Below, one piece after another: positions 7,953 to 16,186 of a DNA stretch of 64,000 bases (the first letter of the stretch is position 1; each line of letters opens with the position of its first letter). The notes beneath the pieces are model-generated. The model saw only the letters and a program-made list of their open reading frames with translations. It had not been told where the DNA came from and made no database searches. The DNA is from an uncultured Odoribacter sp. (GTDB lineage Bacteria > Bacteroidota > Bacteroidia > Bacteroidales > Marinifilaceae): assembly GCA_944321145.1 (NCBI GenBank), contig CALUKF010000006.1, positions 32,859 to 96,858 of the forward strand, written 5' to 3'. Made by a program: the position numbers and the translations under genes.

Positions 7953-8984
7953 TTAAACAGATTTTGATAAGACACGTGCAGCAGCCCGGAGCCCCTCGAT
8001 GAGCCACTCATTTTTCTCATCCTCCAAAGTATTGACGCGGAAATAATGCTTGCCCACCCCCCGGAAATTTGAAGCATCCCGCACCAGCACCCCATGCTCC
8101 TTCAACAGGTATTGCTTCAGCCGCGCCGAATCGAAATCCGTCTCCGTCAGGAAGAACGACGTGTGGGACGGACGGGGTCGGAAACCCGGAATACTGCCCA
8201 CCTGCTCCGAAAACCGTTGCTGCCGCTCCAAAAGCAACCGCGCATCCGGCAACCCCTCCTCCCCGTGCCGGAGCAGATACTGTCCCGCCGCTATCGCCAA
8301 AGCATTCACCGACCAAGGCAGGCTGAAACGCCCCAGCCGCTTTATCAACCCCTCATTGCCCAACACATACCCCAAACGCAAACCCGGAATGGCATAACAC
8401 TTCGTCATCGAGCAAACCACCAAAAGGTTTTCGCACTCCCCCAAAAGCGGGATGGCAGACTCCGCCTCCGGGGCAAAGCGGATAAAAGACTCATCCACCA
8501 CGACCACCCGCTCCGGATTGTCCAGCAACAGCGCACGGATTTCCCTTGCCTTCCAGACGCGCCCGTCCGGATTGTTCGGGTTGCAGACAAACAGCAAATC
8601 CCCCCCCGCAGGCACCACCGGCTGTTCCCACAAAGGCACAAACTCCAGCTCATGCCCGTACATCCGGCACGCATCCTCATACTCCGTAAAAGAAGGCACC
8701 GGCAAAACCGTCCTTCCCCCCGCAAACGCATGGGCAATAAGATAAAACAACTCCGTAGCCCCGTTCCCTGCCAGCACATTCTCCGGCAGCACCCCGTGGT
8801 AAAAAGCCGCTGCCTCCCGGAAAGCCCCCGCATCTGGCTCCGGATAATGCCCGATGGCACCCAAATGCCCCTTCAAATAACCCAGCAACCCCTCCATATC
8901 AGCCCCATACCACACATTCGTCGAGAAATTCGCCCTCACCTCATACCCCGACCGGTACAAATCGTCTCCATGCCCATGTATCAT
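7953..8984 (-). CDS. cobC: L-threonine-O-3-phosphate decarboxylase-like PLP enzyme
   Basis: A 343-residue fold-type I PLP enzyme of the histidinol-phosphate aminotransferase/CobD(Salmonella)/CobC family. Visible motifs are NGATELFYLI, CNPNNPDGRVW, VVDESFIRF and the PLP lysine in SMTKCYAIPGLRLGY. In this operon it most probably makes (R)-1-amino-2-propanol phosphate for the following CobD enzyme. Names are confusing between Pseudomonas and Salmonella; here the symbol follows the Pseudomonas-style scheme used for its neighbours. A histidinol-phosphate aminotransferase role is less likely given the neighbours. It lies 11 bases after cobQ. Confidence 0.9.
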   Translation of the reverse strand: MIHGHGDDLYRSGYEVRANFSTNVWYGADMEGLLGYLKGHLGAIGHYPEPDAGAFREAAAFYHGVLPENVLAGNGATELFYLIAHAFAGGRTVLPVPSFTEYEDACRMYGHELEFVPLWEQPVVPAGGDLLFVCNPNNPDGRVWKAREIRALLLDNPERVVVVDESFIRFAPEAESAIPLLGECENLLVVCSMTKCYAIPGLRLGYVLGNEGLIKRLGRFSLPWSVNALAIAAGQYLLRHGEEGLPDARLLLERQQRFSEQVGSIPGFRPRPSHTSFFLTETDFDSARLKQYLLKEHGVLVRDASNFRGVGKHYFRVNTLEDEKNEWLIEGLRAAARVLSKSV

Positions 8985-8995
8985 AACAACCTCCT

Positions 8996-10477
8996 TTACT
9001 CTTTCAACGTCCTATATATATAATCCATATCCAAAGCCTCCCGCACCCGTTCTGCCAACAAATCATATTGCTGCTCCTTATATTCTGCATACGTGCGTTC
9101 CGGGCTCAATCCGCCCCCCTCCCCGACAGCCAACTCGTCCAGCACCGCCCGGTTATCCAATATCCCGTGCATATAAGTCCCCCAGCACCGCTCGTCACGC
9201 CAACACCCCTCCGTCCCCCCGTCCGCCAGCACATTCAAAGGCTCCACCACCCCATCCCCCTCCACGCGCGTCTCCCCCATGTGGATCTGGTACCCCCGGC
9301 ACCCCCACGCCGCATTTCCCCGGAACAGGAAATCACTCTGGCACACCACCTTCTCCCTCCCCATCACCGTCACCACCGGCAGCAGCCCGATTCCCTCCAC
9401 CGACTCCCGGCTCCCCTCCACATGCAACGGGTCTTCCACCCGCAACCCCAACATCTGGTACCCCCCGCAAATCCCCACGACCCGCTTCCCCCGCCGGTAC
9501 GCCTCCCGCACAAGCTCCGCCGTCCCCCTCCGCTGCAAATACTCCAAATCCCCAATCGTATTCTTCGTCCCCGGCAAAACCACCACATCCGCAGCCTCCA
9601 GCCCCTCTGCCTCATCCGTATAATACACATGGAAACGCCCGTCAAACTCCAGCGCATCGAAATCCGTAAAATTCGAAATATGCTGCAGCGGCACAACCGC
9701 CACATTCACCTTTTCCCTCCGCGGGCGCCTCTCCTTCTGCGCCAACGACATCGAATCCTCCTCCGGGATATGCACATCCCGCAACGCAGGCACAACCCCC
9801 ACCACCGGCACCCCCGTCAGCTTCTCCATCATCCTCCTCCCCTCCTCAAAAAGCGATACATCCCCCCGGAACTTATTAACAATCACCCCCCTCAACAACC
9901 TCCTCTGCCTCTCCGGCAAAAGCATAACCGACCCGTACACCGCCGCAAACACCCCTCCCCGCTCAATATCCGCCACCAAAAACGTCCTCGCGTCCGCCGC
10001 CTCCGCCATCCGCATATTCGTAATATCCCGCTCCCTCAAATTCAGCTCCGAAATACTCCCCGCCCCCTCCAGCACCACCGGGCTATACCGCTCCTCCAGC
10101 CGGCGGTAAGCCGCCAACGCTCTCTCCCACAGCCCCTCCTTATTCTCCTTCCGGAAATAATCCTGTGCCGACATATTCCCCGCCGGCTTCCCCTCCACCA
10201 CCACCTGTGACACCGAATCACCCACCGGCTTCAACAACACCGGGTTCATATCCGTATCCGGCACAATCCCGCATGCCTCCGCCTGCACCGCCTGCGCCCT
10301 CCCAATCTCCCCGCCCCCCGGCGTCGAATACGAATTAAGTGCCATATTCTGCGACTTAAAAGGCGCAGGCGCATACCCGTCCTGCTTGAAAATCCTGCAC
10401 AACCCCGTGCACAACAGGCTCTTCCCCACATCCGACCCCGTGCCCACCAACATAATCGGTCTCAATCTTTCCATCAC
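8996..10477 (-). CDS. cobQ: Cobyric acid synthase
   Basis: A 493-residue CobQ/CbiP enzyme that amidates side chains b, d, e and g of adenosylcobyrinic a,c-diamide. The N-terminal P-loop reads GTGSDVGKSLLCTGL (about 12-26), followed by APFKSQNMALNS. The C-terminal triad-type amidotransferase has Cys in VGICGGYQMLG and His in GTYMHGILDN. Its start overlaps the stop of the adenosyltransferase gene by four bases, indicating translational coupling. Confidence 0.96.
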   Translation of the reverse strand: MMERLRPIMLVGTGSDVGKSLLCTGLCRIFKQDGYAPAPFKSQNMALNSYSTPGGGEIGRAQAVQAEACGIVPDTDMNPVLLKPVGDSVSQVVVEGKPAGNMSAQDYFRKENKEGLWERALAAYRRLEERYSPVVLEGAGSISELNLRERDITNMRMAEAADARTFLVADIERGGVFAAVYGSVMLLPERQRRLLRGVIVNKFRGDVSLFEEGRRMMEKLTGVPVVGVVPALRDVHIPEEDSMSLAQKERRPRREKVNVAVVPLQHISNFTDFDALEFDGRFHVYYTDEAEGLEAADVVVLPGTKNTIGDLEYLQRRGTAELVREAYRRGKRVVGICGGYQMLGLRVEDPLHVEGSRESVEGIGLLPVVTVMGREKVVCQSDFLFRGNAAWGCRGYQIHMGETRVEGDGVVEPLNVLADGGTEGCWRDERCWGTYMHGILDNRAVLDELAVGEGGGLSPERTYAEYKEQQYDLLAERVREALDMDYIYRTLKE

Positions 10478-11070
10478 ATTCCTTTTTTATATAAAAAATC
10501 CTTCCACCGCTCCTCCTCCCCTCCCCCCTTCGCCACCTCGCAACGCGCCATCACAAACAACAAATCCGACAACCTGTTCACAAACCTCAGCACCACCCCC
10601 GGCACCTCGTCCTCCCTGTTCAGCGTCCACAACCTCCTCTCCGCCCTTCTCGCCACCGTCCTCGCCACATGGCACTGCGCTGCCGCCACCCCTCCTCCCG
10701 GCAACACAAAACATCCCGACGGCTGCCCCATTTCCCTCTCCAGCCGGTCAATCTCCCTCTCGCACCACACATCCAGCCCCTCATCCAGCACATTCGGATT
10801 CCTCCCCCGCAACTCCGCCGGCGTAGCCACCTGCGACATCACCGCCATCAAAGCCTCCTGCACCCGCTTCAGCATCCCCTGCCACTCATGCCCATCCCCC
10901 AGCAGCGCCCTTAGCAATCCAATGTGCGCGTTCAGCTCATCCAACGCCCCGTTCGTTTCAATCCTCACATCATCCTTCTCCACCCGTCCTCCCCCATGGA
11001 TGCCCGTCCGTCCCCCGTCACCGCTTCGTGTATATATCCTCATAGCCATAACCTTTAAAACATCATTCAT
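10474..11070 (-). CDS. PduO-type ATP:cob(I)alamin adenosyltransferase
   Basis: A PduO/EutT-type corrinoid adenosyltransferase of about 198 residues. It has the family N-terminus RIYTRSGDGGRTGIHGG, the inner TNGALDELNAHIGL and the C-terminal RFVNRLSDLLFVMAR. It attaches the adenosyl group needed by cobQ and cobD. An upstream extension to 11247 lacks family features and crosses a promoter-like site, so I reject it. The start at 11070 is 10-15 bases after the predicted transcription start; an alternative MRIYT start at 11043 fits the family length even better. First gene of the four-gene minus-strand operon. Confidence 0.9.
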   Translation of the reverse strand: MNDVLKVMAMRIYTRSGDGGRTGIHGGGRVEKDDVRIETNGALDELNAHIGLLRALLGDGHEWQGMLKRVQEALMAVMSQVATPAELRGRNPNVLDEGLDVWCEREIDRLEREMGQPSGCFVLPGGGVAAAQCHVARTVARRAERRLWTLNREDEVPGVVLRFVNRLSDLLFVMARCEVAKGGGEEERWKDFLYKKGM

Positions 11071-11087
11071 TACTATTCCATCGCTTG

Positions 11088-11118
11088 CAAAAATACAAAA
11101 ATCCCCCCAACAATCCAA
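11088..11118 (-). promoter_or_regulatory. Promoter of the adenosyltransferase-cobQ-cobC-cobD operon
   Basis: On the minus strand TTG (11118-11116), 20 bases, then TATTTTTG (11095-11088). This agrees with the Bacteroidetes TTTG/TAnnTTTG promoter. No cobalamin riboswitch blocks are visible before this operon. Confidence 0.5.
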
Positions 11119-11167
11119 CCTCCTCCCCTGAAATATATCACATAAGTTGCTCCTACGTTCCTCCTTG

Positions 11168-11262
11168 TCTCCCACAAGGTTACCCGTAGGTTCCCATAAG
11201 GTTGCCATATCCTCAGATATGGGAAGTATATGGCAACCTTGTGGCAATCTTGTGGGAAACTA
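11168..11262. repeat. Nested imperfect palindrome between two divergent promoters
   Basis: A stretch with inverted arms CATAAGGTTGCCATAT and ATATGGCAACCTTGTG around a smaller CATATCCTCAGATATG hairpin. Outside them TCCCACAAGGTT faces AATCTTGTGGGA. Short related units (aaggtTaccc, taggttccc, aaggttgcc) recur in tandem within the left arm. It fills the space between the two divergent promoters. There is no long T-run, so it is not a simple terminator. Function unknown. Confidence 0.75.
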
Positions 11263-11323
11263 TGCTTAAACTATGAGCAAAAGCGGATGGAAAATTTTAT
11301 TGAAATTTTTCTGGATAAAATAT

Positions 11324-11354
11324 TTTGACCAAACAAATACATTATTTATATTTG
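11324..11354 (+). promoter_or_regulatory. Promoter of the DUF6266-like pair
   Basis: TTTG (11324-11327), 19 bases, TATATTTG (11347-11354): a near-perfect Bacteroidetes housekeeping promoter. Transcription would start near 11361, leaving a leader of about 33 bases. Confidence 0.75.
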
Positions 11355-11393
11355 TACCAAATAACTTTGAGTTGTACGCAAAAACAAATAAAA

Positions 11394-12026
11394 ATGATTA
11401 TACAAACAAGCAAATTCTGGACATTTAAAGGGAAGCTGAAAGACTTGGTAATCTACCAATGCAACGGACAAACTTATGCCCGAAGAAAACCGGACAAAGA
11501 AAAATTTGTCATCCCCGAAGGAGTAAAAAAGCAGCAGGAGCGGATAGCAGGCGTTGCGGCATTGTACCAGGCGGCAAAGAAAGCGCAGCTCCATGAATTT
11601 TGGCAGCAAGCCGCAAAGGGAAGCGGACAGACGGGCTATAATTTGTTCGTCAAATGCAACATCAAAGGCTTTACAGGAGAGGGAAAAGTGAGCGACTTCC
11701 GCAAAATCGCCCTGACCATAGGGAATCTGCAACTGCCGGACGACCTGCACCTCACCCGGGCGGGCGAACAGGAATGGAGGCTGACCTGGAACAACGACAC
11801 GCCCTACCCGGAGTGCAGCCCCGACGACCAGGTGAGGGCGGTAGTCATGCGGGACAAAGAACGGTTTTCGGTTATCGTGCCAGAATTTGAATGTGCGAGA
11901 CGCGGCGAATGTGAAACACGCATCCGCCTGCCCCCGGAACTACAGGAATACAGGCACCTGTTCGTCTATTTCTGCTCGGCGGACGGGACACGCACAAGCT
12001 GGAGCAGGTATTTTGAAATAGCTTAA
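11394..12026 (+). CDS. DUF6266-like protein, first of a pair
   Basis: A 210-residue protein without signal peptide or membrane segments, starting MIIQTSKFWTFKGKLKDLV. The early segment FKGKLKDLVIYQCNGQTYAR, with a conserved G-K...V-Y-x-x-x-G-x-x-x-x-R pattern, resembles the DUF6266 family of Bacteroidetes, whose function is not known to me. The middle is Lys/Gln-rich and helical, the C-terminal half looks beta-rich. I start at the ATG 33 bases after the predicted transcription start rather than at the longer reading from 11325, which begins inside the promoter. It is followed after 24 bases by a second, diverged family member. Confidence 0.72.
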   Translation: MIIQTSKFWTFKGKLKDLVIYQCNGQTYARRKPDKEKFVIPEGVKKQQERIAGVAALYQAAKKAQLHEFWQQAAKGSGQTGYNLFVKCNIKGFTGEGKVSDFRKIALTIGNLQLPDDLHLTRAGEQEWRLTWNNDTPYPECSPDDQVRAVVMRDKERFSVIVPEFECARRGECETRIRLPPELQEYRHLFVYFCSADGTRTSWSRYFEIA

Positions 12027-12050
12027 TTTGAAATTTAAATAATAAATATT

Positions 12051-12710
12051 ATGAATATTATTGCATTGGCGATTGTAGAATCGCCCGTATTCTCGAAGAT
12101 GAAAAAGTCCTACGGCACAGTGACGCTGTACCGCCTGAAAGGACAGAACGTGATGCGCGAGCGCACCACGGAAGTGAAGAACCCGCGCACGCTGCCCCAA
12201 CAGAAGCAACGGAAGGCATTCCCGACGATAGTGGAACTGGGGTCGCTGCTCTCGGCAGCACTGGAAATCGGCTACCCGAACTGCCCGCAACGATGCACGC
12301 CGGAGAACTATTTCGTAAGCCTGAACAAGGGAGCCGTGACGGTGAGCGACGAGCTGGAGGCAAGCATCGACTATCCGAACCTCATCATCTCGAAGGGCAG
12401 CCGGGCTGTCGCGAAGCAGATGAGCGTCACGGCGGATGCGGAGGCACACCTCCTGACGTTCAGCATCACCGAGCCGCAGGGCATCGTTTCGCACAGCAAG
12501 GGCGACGACGTGTATTACGCCGTGGTGCTGGAAACGAACCTGCAGGAGATGGCAATGGAGGCGCTGGGCGAACGGGATGCAATGGAAGCGACCACGATGA
12601 CGCTCCCGGACACGTGGGACATGGAGGCGCTGGCAGTCTATGTGTTCACGACCTCGCAAAACGGTAAGCAGGCTTCCAAGTCGGTGTACCTGGAGGTGCA
12701 GGCTTCCTGA
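12051..12710 (+). CDS. DUF6266-like protein, second of a pair
   Basis: A 219-residue cytosolic-looking protein. Its N-terminal part (MKKSYGTVTLYRLKGQNVMR, then TEVKNPRTLPQQKQRKAF) matches the DUF6266 pattern more clearly than its upstream neighbour. The remaining 130 residues look like two beta-sandwich units ending in a strand-rich tail. It shares a promoter with the preceding gene and is closed by a strong terminator. No mobile-element genes adjoin except a tRNA. Function unknown. Confidence 0.75.
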   Translation: MNIIALAIVESPVFSKMKKSYGTVTLYRLKGQNVMRERTTEVKNPRTLPQQKQRKAFPTIVELGSLLSAALEIGYPNCPQRCTPENYFVSLNKGAVTVSDELEASIDYPNLIISKGSRAVAKQMSVTADAEAHLLTFSITEPQGIVSHSKGDDVYYAVVLETNLQEMAMEALGERDAMEATTMTLPDTWDMEALAVYVFTTSQNGKQASKSVYLEVQAS

Positions 12711-12737
12711 CCCGCCCGAAAGCACAAAGGGCATGAA

Positions 12738-12775
12738 AGAGAGAGGCTTCCTCAGTGTTGAGGAAGCCTCTCTTT
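12738..12775 (+). terminator. Strong bidirectional terminator
   Basis: Arms of about 17 bases (AAAGAGAGGCTTCCTCA and its complement) with a 4-base loop GTGT, then TTTT. It ends the DUF6266 pair and, read in reverse, lies just after tRNA-Cys. Confidence 0.9.
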
Positions 12776-12778
12776 TGG

Positions 12779-12849
12779 AGGTCGGTAGCAGAGTCGAACT
12801 GCTTTACACGGTTTTGCAGACCGTTGCCTAACCCTTCGGCCAACCGACC
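12779..12849 (-). tRNA. tRNA-Cys (GCA)
   Basis: On the minus strand the sequence folds as a 71-base tRNA. Acceptor arms are GGTCGGT/ACCGACC, the anticodon loop is CTGCAAA within GGTCTGCAAAACC (anticodon GCA), the T arm is GCAGTTCGACTCTGC, and the discriminator is U as expected for tRNA-Cys. CCA is not encoded. It lies 63 bases downstream of folB on the same strand. Confidence 0.95.
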
Positions 12850-12912
12850 CTTTTGTCTTAATTGCGCTGCAAAGTTAATCGAATTTTATATACCGGCAAA
12901 ATTATTGGCAAA

Positions 12913-13266
12913 TTATTTTTCCAAAGTGACGCTTGTGCATTTGATTTTCCCGCCCAAAGGGGGATTCATCTTGGAAATCTTGATGCGGGCATACTCCAAT
13001 TGCGGGAAATGCAGGTACAAGGCATCCAGTATCCGCTTGCCCACATGCTCCAACAGGTGCGAGGGCTTCATCATTTCGCGGGCAATGATTTCGTATGCCG
13101 TCTGGTAGCTCAAGGCATCGGCGATTTGGTCGCTTTCAGCCGGACGGCCGCAAGCGTAATGCAAGCGGGCATTCACAACAAACTTATTGCCTACGGTCTG
13201 CTCTGCTTCGAAGCAACCGTGGTAAGCGAAAAACTCCATATCCTCGATTTCTATTATTCCAGTCAT
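12913..13266 (-). CDS. folB: Dihydroneopterin aldolase
   Basis: A 117-residue FolB, making 6-hydroxymethyl-7,8-dihydropterin for folate synthesis. The conserved start IEIEDMEFFAYHGCFEAEQ contains the active-site Tyr/His/Glu region, followed by GNKFVVNARL and PSHLLEHVGKRILDAL. The C-terminal ISKMNPPLGG segment is typical. The later folate gene folK lies at 31.2 kb. It has a leader of about 140 bases holding a hairpin. Confidence 0.93.
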   Translation of the reverse strand: MTGIIEIEDMEFFAYHGCFEAEQTVGNKFVVNARLHYACGRPAESDQIADALSYQTAYEIIAREMMKPSHLLEHVGKRILDALYLHFPQLEYARIKISKMNPPLGGKIKCTSVTLEK

Positions 13267-13324
13267 GTCGCAGTGTGTTTACAAATCCATTTTTCCTGTG
13301 TTTTCTAACGTATGGATAAAATGA

Positions 13325-13421
13325 AAGGGTTGGTTGCCCAACCCTTAATCATTTACTAACTACTAACCTAAACCATACAAACTTATGAAAAACAATCTTT
13401 TTTAAAGACACTGCAAAGGTA
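13325..13421 (-). ncRNA. Possible small RNA or folB leader with hairpin
   Basis: On the minus strand a TACCTTTG box (13421-13414) is followed about 60 bases later by a 9-base-arm hairpin AAGGGTTGG/CCAACCCTT (13346-13325) and a TTTCATTTTAT tail. A transcript from about 13407 could end there as an RNA of about 90 bases, or continue as the leader of folB. On the plus strand the same region contains a six-codon reading frame (ATG at 13384). No known RNA family was recognised. Confidence 0.3.
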
Positions 13422-13642
13422 GGGAGATTTTTGATTCATCCTACGATTTAAGTGTTAAATTGCATTTATCGCAGCGTTAAATTACACAACTACATCTATT
13501 TCAATAGATTCCGTCATTATAATAAAATCCCATCGCATCCGAAAGGCTGTTTTCGCATTGCAAATAAAAGCGATTTCCAACAGATTTCAAAAAATAAAAT
13601 CACAAATCGGAGCCGCTTATTTATTTTCTCACGGAAAACCAC
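13422..13642. other. Intergenic AT-rich region
   Basis: Between the folB leader and the promoter of the sigma-54 activator I see no gene, strong hairpin or repeat. It is markedly AT-rich compared with its surroundings. Confidence 0.5.
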
Positions 13643-13650
13643 TACTTTTG
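13643..13650 (+). promoter_or_regulatory. Putative -7 box for the sigma-54 activator operon
   Basis: TACTTTTG fits TAnnTTTG, 34 bases before the start codon. The -33 region is T-rich but has no exact TTTG. Confidence 0.4.
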
Positions 13651-13684
13651 TAGAATGGCAAACAGATAGTGCCGTTTATTTATT

Positions 13685-14926
13685 ATGGAAGATTTACAAG
13701 CAATTAAACAACGGTTTGAAATCATTGGCAATGCGCCGGGATTGAACCGGGCGATTGATATAGCGATGCAAGTGGCGCCGACGGATTTGTCTGTGCTGAT
13801 TACAGGCGAAAGCGGGGTGGGGAAGGAAGTATTTCCCCGCATCATACATGCTTTCAGCGCACGCAAGCATGCCACATATATTGCCGTAAACTGCGGCGCA
13901 ATACCGGAAGGCACGATTGATTCCGAGCTTTTCGGACATGAGAAAGGGGCTTTCACAGGCGCTGTGAGCGACCGGAAAGGTTACTTTGAAGTGACAGACG
14001 GGGGAACGATTTTTCTGGACGAGGTGGGAGAGTTGCCCCTGCCCACGCAAGCACGCCTGCTACGGGTATTGGAAAGCGGGGAATTTATCCGGGTAGGGTC
14101 GTCCAAAGTGCAAAAGACGAATGTGCGTGTCATTGCTGCCACCAATGTCAATATCCCAGAAGCGGTGAAAAACGGCAAATTCAGGGAAGACCTTTATTAC
14201 CGGTTGAATACCATTCCCATAGCCATTCCGCCCTTGCGGGAGAGGCAAGAAGACATTCCGCTTTTGTTCCGGAAGTTTGCAGCCGATTTTGCCGAAAAAT
14301 ACCGCATGCCTGCTATCCGCCTGACGGAAGAGGCGGTGGAAGTATTGAAGACGTTTCGTTGGCCCGGCAACGTGAGGCAATTGAAGAACGTTGCGGAACA
14401 GATTTCCATCATTGAGCAGGAGCGTTCGGTGGATGCCTTGACTTTAAAAAAGTACCTCCCGCTCCATGAACCGATGTTGCCGGCATTGACCGGCGTCCAT
14501 GAGCAGGGGGAAGCCAATTTCGCATCAGAGCGGGAAATCCTTTACAAAATCCTCTTTGACATGCGGAAGGATGTCAATGATTTGAAGCAATTAGTCTATA
14601 GCCTGATGCAGAATGCCCCGGCACAACAGCCCCCACAAGAAGCAAGCACATCGCTGGTGTTGCGGAAAATGTATGAGGAGCATCCGACCGAACTGGCTTC
14701 ATTCACTTCCCCCCTTCAGGCTTCCCCGCATTCGCGACTGGAAGACCCCATCCAACCCGATGATGCGGTCATTGAAGAATCGTTGTCCATAGAAGAGAAT
14801 GAAAAGGACCTAATCATCAAAGCACTCAAGAAAAACCACAACAAGCGGAAACTTGCCGCCAAAGATTTAAAGATTTCCGAGCGGACACTTTATCGGAAAT
14901 TGAAGGAATACCATATAGATAATTAG
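13685..14926 (+). CDS. Sigma-54-dependent transcriptional activator without receiver domain
   Basis: A 413-residue enhancer-binding protein. An AAA+ domain (about 10-245) carries Walker A GESGVGKE, the sigma-54 contact loop GAFTGA, Walker B TIFLDEVGEL and the arginine-finger region REDLYYRLN. A linker of about 120 residues is followed by a Fis-type helix-turn-helix (last 45 residues, NHNKRKLAAKDLKISERTLY). No N-terminal receiver, GAF or PAS domain is present, so activity must be set by level or by a partner. It starts the lptE-TPR-secG cluster, an order often seen in Bacteroidetes; its targets are not visible here. Confidence 0.92.
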   Translation: MEDLQAIKQRFEIIGNAPGLNRAIDIAMQVAPTDLSVLITGESGVGKEVFPRIIHAFSARKHATYIAVNCGAIPEGTIDSELFGHEKGAFTGAVSDRKGYFEVTDGGTIFLDEVGELPLPTQARLLRVLESGEFIRVGSSKVQKTNVRVIAATNVNIPEAVKNGKFREDLYYRLNTIPIAIPPLRERQEDIPLLFRKFAADFAEKYRMPAIRLTEEAVEVLKTFRWPGNVRQLKNVAEQISIIEQERSVDALTLKKYLPLHEPMLPALTGVHEQGEANFASEREILYKILFDMRKDVNDLKQLVYSLMQNAPAQQPPQEASTSLVLRKMYEEHPTELASFTSPLQASPHSRLEDPIQPDDAVIEESLSIEENEKDLIIKALKKNHNKRKLAAKDLKISERTLYRKLKEYHIDN

Positions 14927-14945
14927 ACATCCTAAAAGAATAGAA

Positions 14946-15473
14946 ATGGCAAAAGGAAAACTGATAGGAATCGCGATTGCACTCGTTTTGTGTTGTGCGG
15001 CATGCAGGTTGGTCGGCGTGACAGTGACCTATAATATGACCGGTGGTTCGTTAGACCCGGCGATCAAAACATTTTCCGTGGACTATTTCCCGAACAAGGC
15101 GCCATTGGTTATGCCCACCTTAAGCGACACGTTTACGGAGAAACTTACCGAATATATCCGCCAAAAGACCGGATTGACCCAATTGACGGACAACAACGGG
15201 GACATTCGCTTCGAAGGGCAAATTGTCGAGTATTCACAACGCCCGATGGACATTACTTCTACCGAAGTCGCCACCTCCAACCGATTGACCATCGGCATCC
15301 GAGTGAAGTATACCAATATGATTGACGATACGTTTGATTTTTCAAGTACTTTTTCCAGCTATGTAGACTACTCTACCGACGTGGATTTCAACTCCGTCGA
15401 AGAAAGCCTGATTGAAGAAATCTTGGACGACATTCTTGAAGACATATATAATAAAGCCATTGTCAATTGGTAA
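14946..15473 (+). CDS. lptE: LPS-assembly lipoprotein LptE
   Basis: A 175-residue lipoprotein with signal peptide and lipobox in LVLCCAACRLVG, followed by GVTVTYNMTGGSL, typical of the Bacteroidetes LptE family. LptE plugs the LptD barrel and helps place LPS in the outer leaflet. It lies 19 bases after the sigma-54 activator and three bases before the TPR gene, in one operon. Confidence 0.85.
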   Translation: MAKGKLIGIAIALVLCCAACRLVGVTVTYNMTGGSLDPAIKTFSVDYFPNKAPLVMPTLSDTFTEKLTEYIRQKTGLTQLTDNNGDIRFEGQIVEYSQRPMDITSTEVATSNRLTIGIRVKYTNMIDDTFDFSSTFSSYVDYSTDVDFNSVEESLIEEILDDILEDIYNKAIVNW

Positions 15474-15476
15474 AAG

Positions 15477-16184
15477 ATGAGAAACGACAGGATGGTATAT
15501 TTGCTGCAATGCCCGGGAAAAATCAAAGCCGCGGAAATGGACGACTTGAAAAAGCTCATCCAACAATACCCCTATTTTCAAGCAGCACGCCTTCTGTACC
15601 TGAAAGCACTTTACCTGTCGGCAAGGGAAGATTTCCACAAAGAATTGAAAGAAAGCACCATTCACCTTTCTGACCGCAAACAGTTGCTCCGTTACCTTTA
15701 TCGCACCCAAGGCGACAAAGTCGCTTCCGCTGATACCAGTGAAGACGCTTTCTCTTTCTCTACGCAGGTCATGCGTCATGCCGATTCGGGAAGCAGCCAA
15801 CCGACTGAAGGGCATGTACAAGAAATTCCGTTTGTCATGTCCCTCAATTTGGAATGGGAAGACAGCGAAGAAAACGTCGACACTGACAATGCACAAGAAG
15901 CAAGACAGCAAAAAGATTTGTTGATAGAGCAATTCATCAAAACCAATCCCGGCATACCCAAGATAACGGGAACAGCCGACGAAATGGCAGATTTATCTCA
16001 AGACAATCCCTACCGAAAAGACGAATTATTCAGTGAAACGCTTGCCAAAATATACGTCCGGCAACATTTATATGAAAAAGCGATTGAAACTTATCGTAAA
16101 TTAAGTTTGAAATATCCGGAAAAAAGTATTTACTTTGCACACCGAATTGAAGAATTAAAGGAAAACATGAATAAACAAAAATAA
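15477..16184 (+). CDS. TPR-containing conserved Bacteroidetes protein
   Basis: A 235-residue protein without signal peptide. The N-terminal half is helical (LKKLIQQYPYFQAARLLYLK). The middle is acidic and the C-terminus holds a clear tetratricopeptide repeat (ETLAKIYVRQHLYEKAIETY). Its position between lptE and secG is conserved in related genomes as far as I recall, but its function is unknown to me. An alternative start is MVYLLQ five codons later. Confidence 0.75.
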   Translation: MRNDRMVYLLQCPGKIKAAEMDDLKKLIQQYPYFQAARLLYLKALYLSAREDFHKELKESTIHLSDRKQLLRYLYRTQGDKVASADTSEDAFSFSTQVMRHADSGSSQPTEGHVQEIPFVMSLNLEWEDSEENVDTDNAQEARQQKDLLIEQFIKTNPGIPKITGTADEMADLSQDNPYRKDELFSETLAKIYVRQHLYEKAIETYRKLSLKYPEKSIYFAHRIEELKENMNKQK

Positions 16185-16186
16185 TT

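Noticed and set aside
11071..11247. N-terminal extension of the adenosyltransferase
   Set aside because: It crosses the promoter and part of the palindrome, and its residues do not match the family.
11140..11300. A second cobalamin riboswitch before the adenosyltransferase operon
   Set aside because: None of the conserved blocks (B12 box AGAAGACCTGCC-like, GGGAA/CCGGTG core) is present; the region has a different nested palindrome.
13384..13404. Six-codon plus-strand frame before the sigma-54 activator
   Set aside because: Too short to support as a gene; it could be a chance ATG in an A-rich leader-like sequence.
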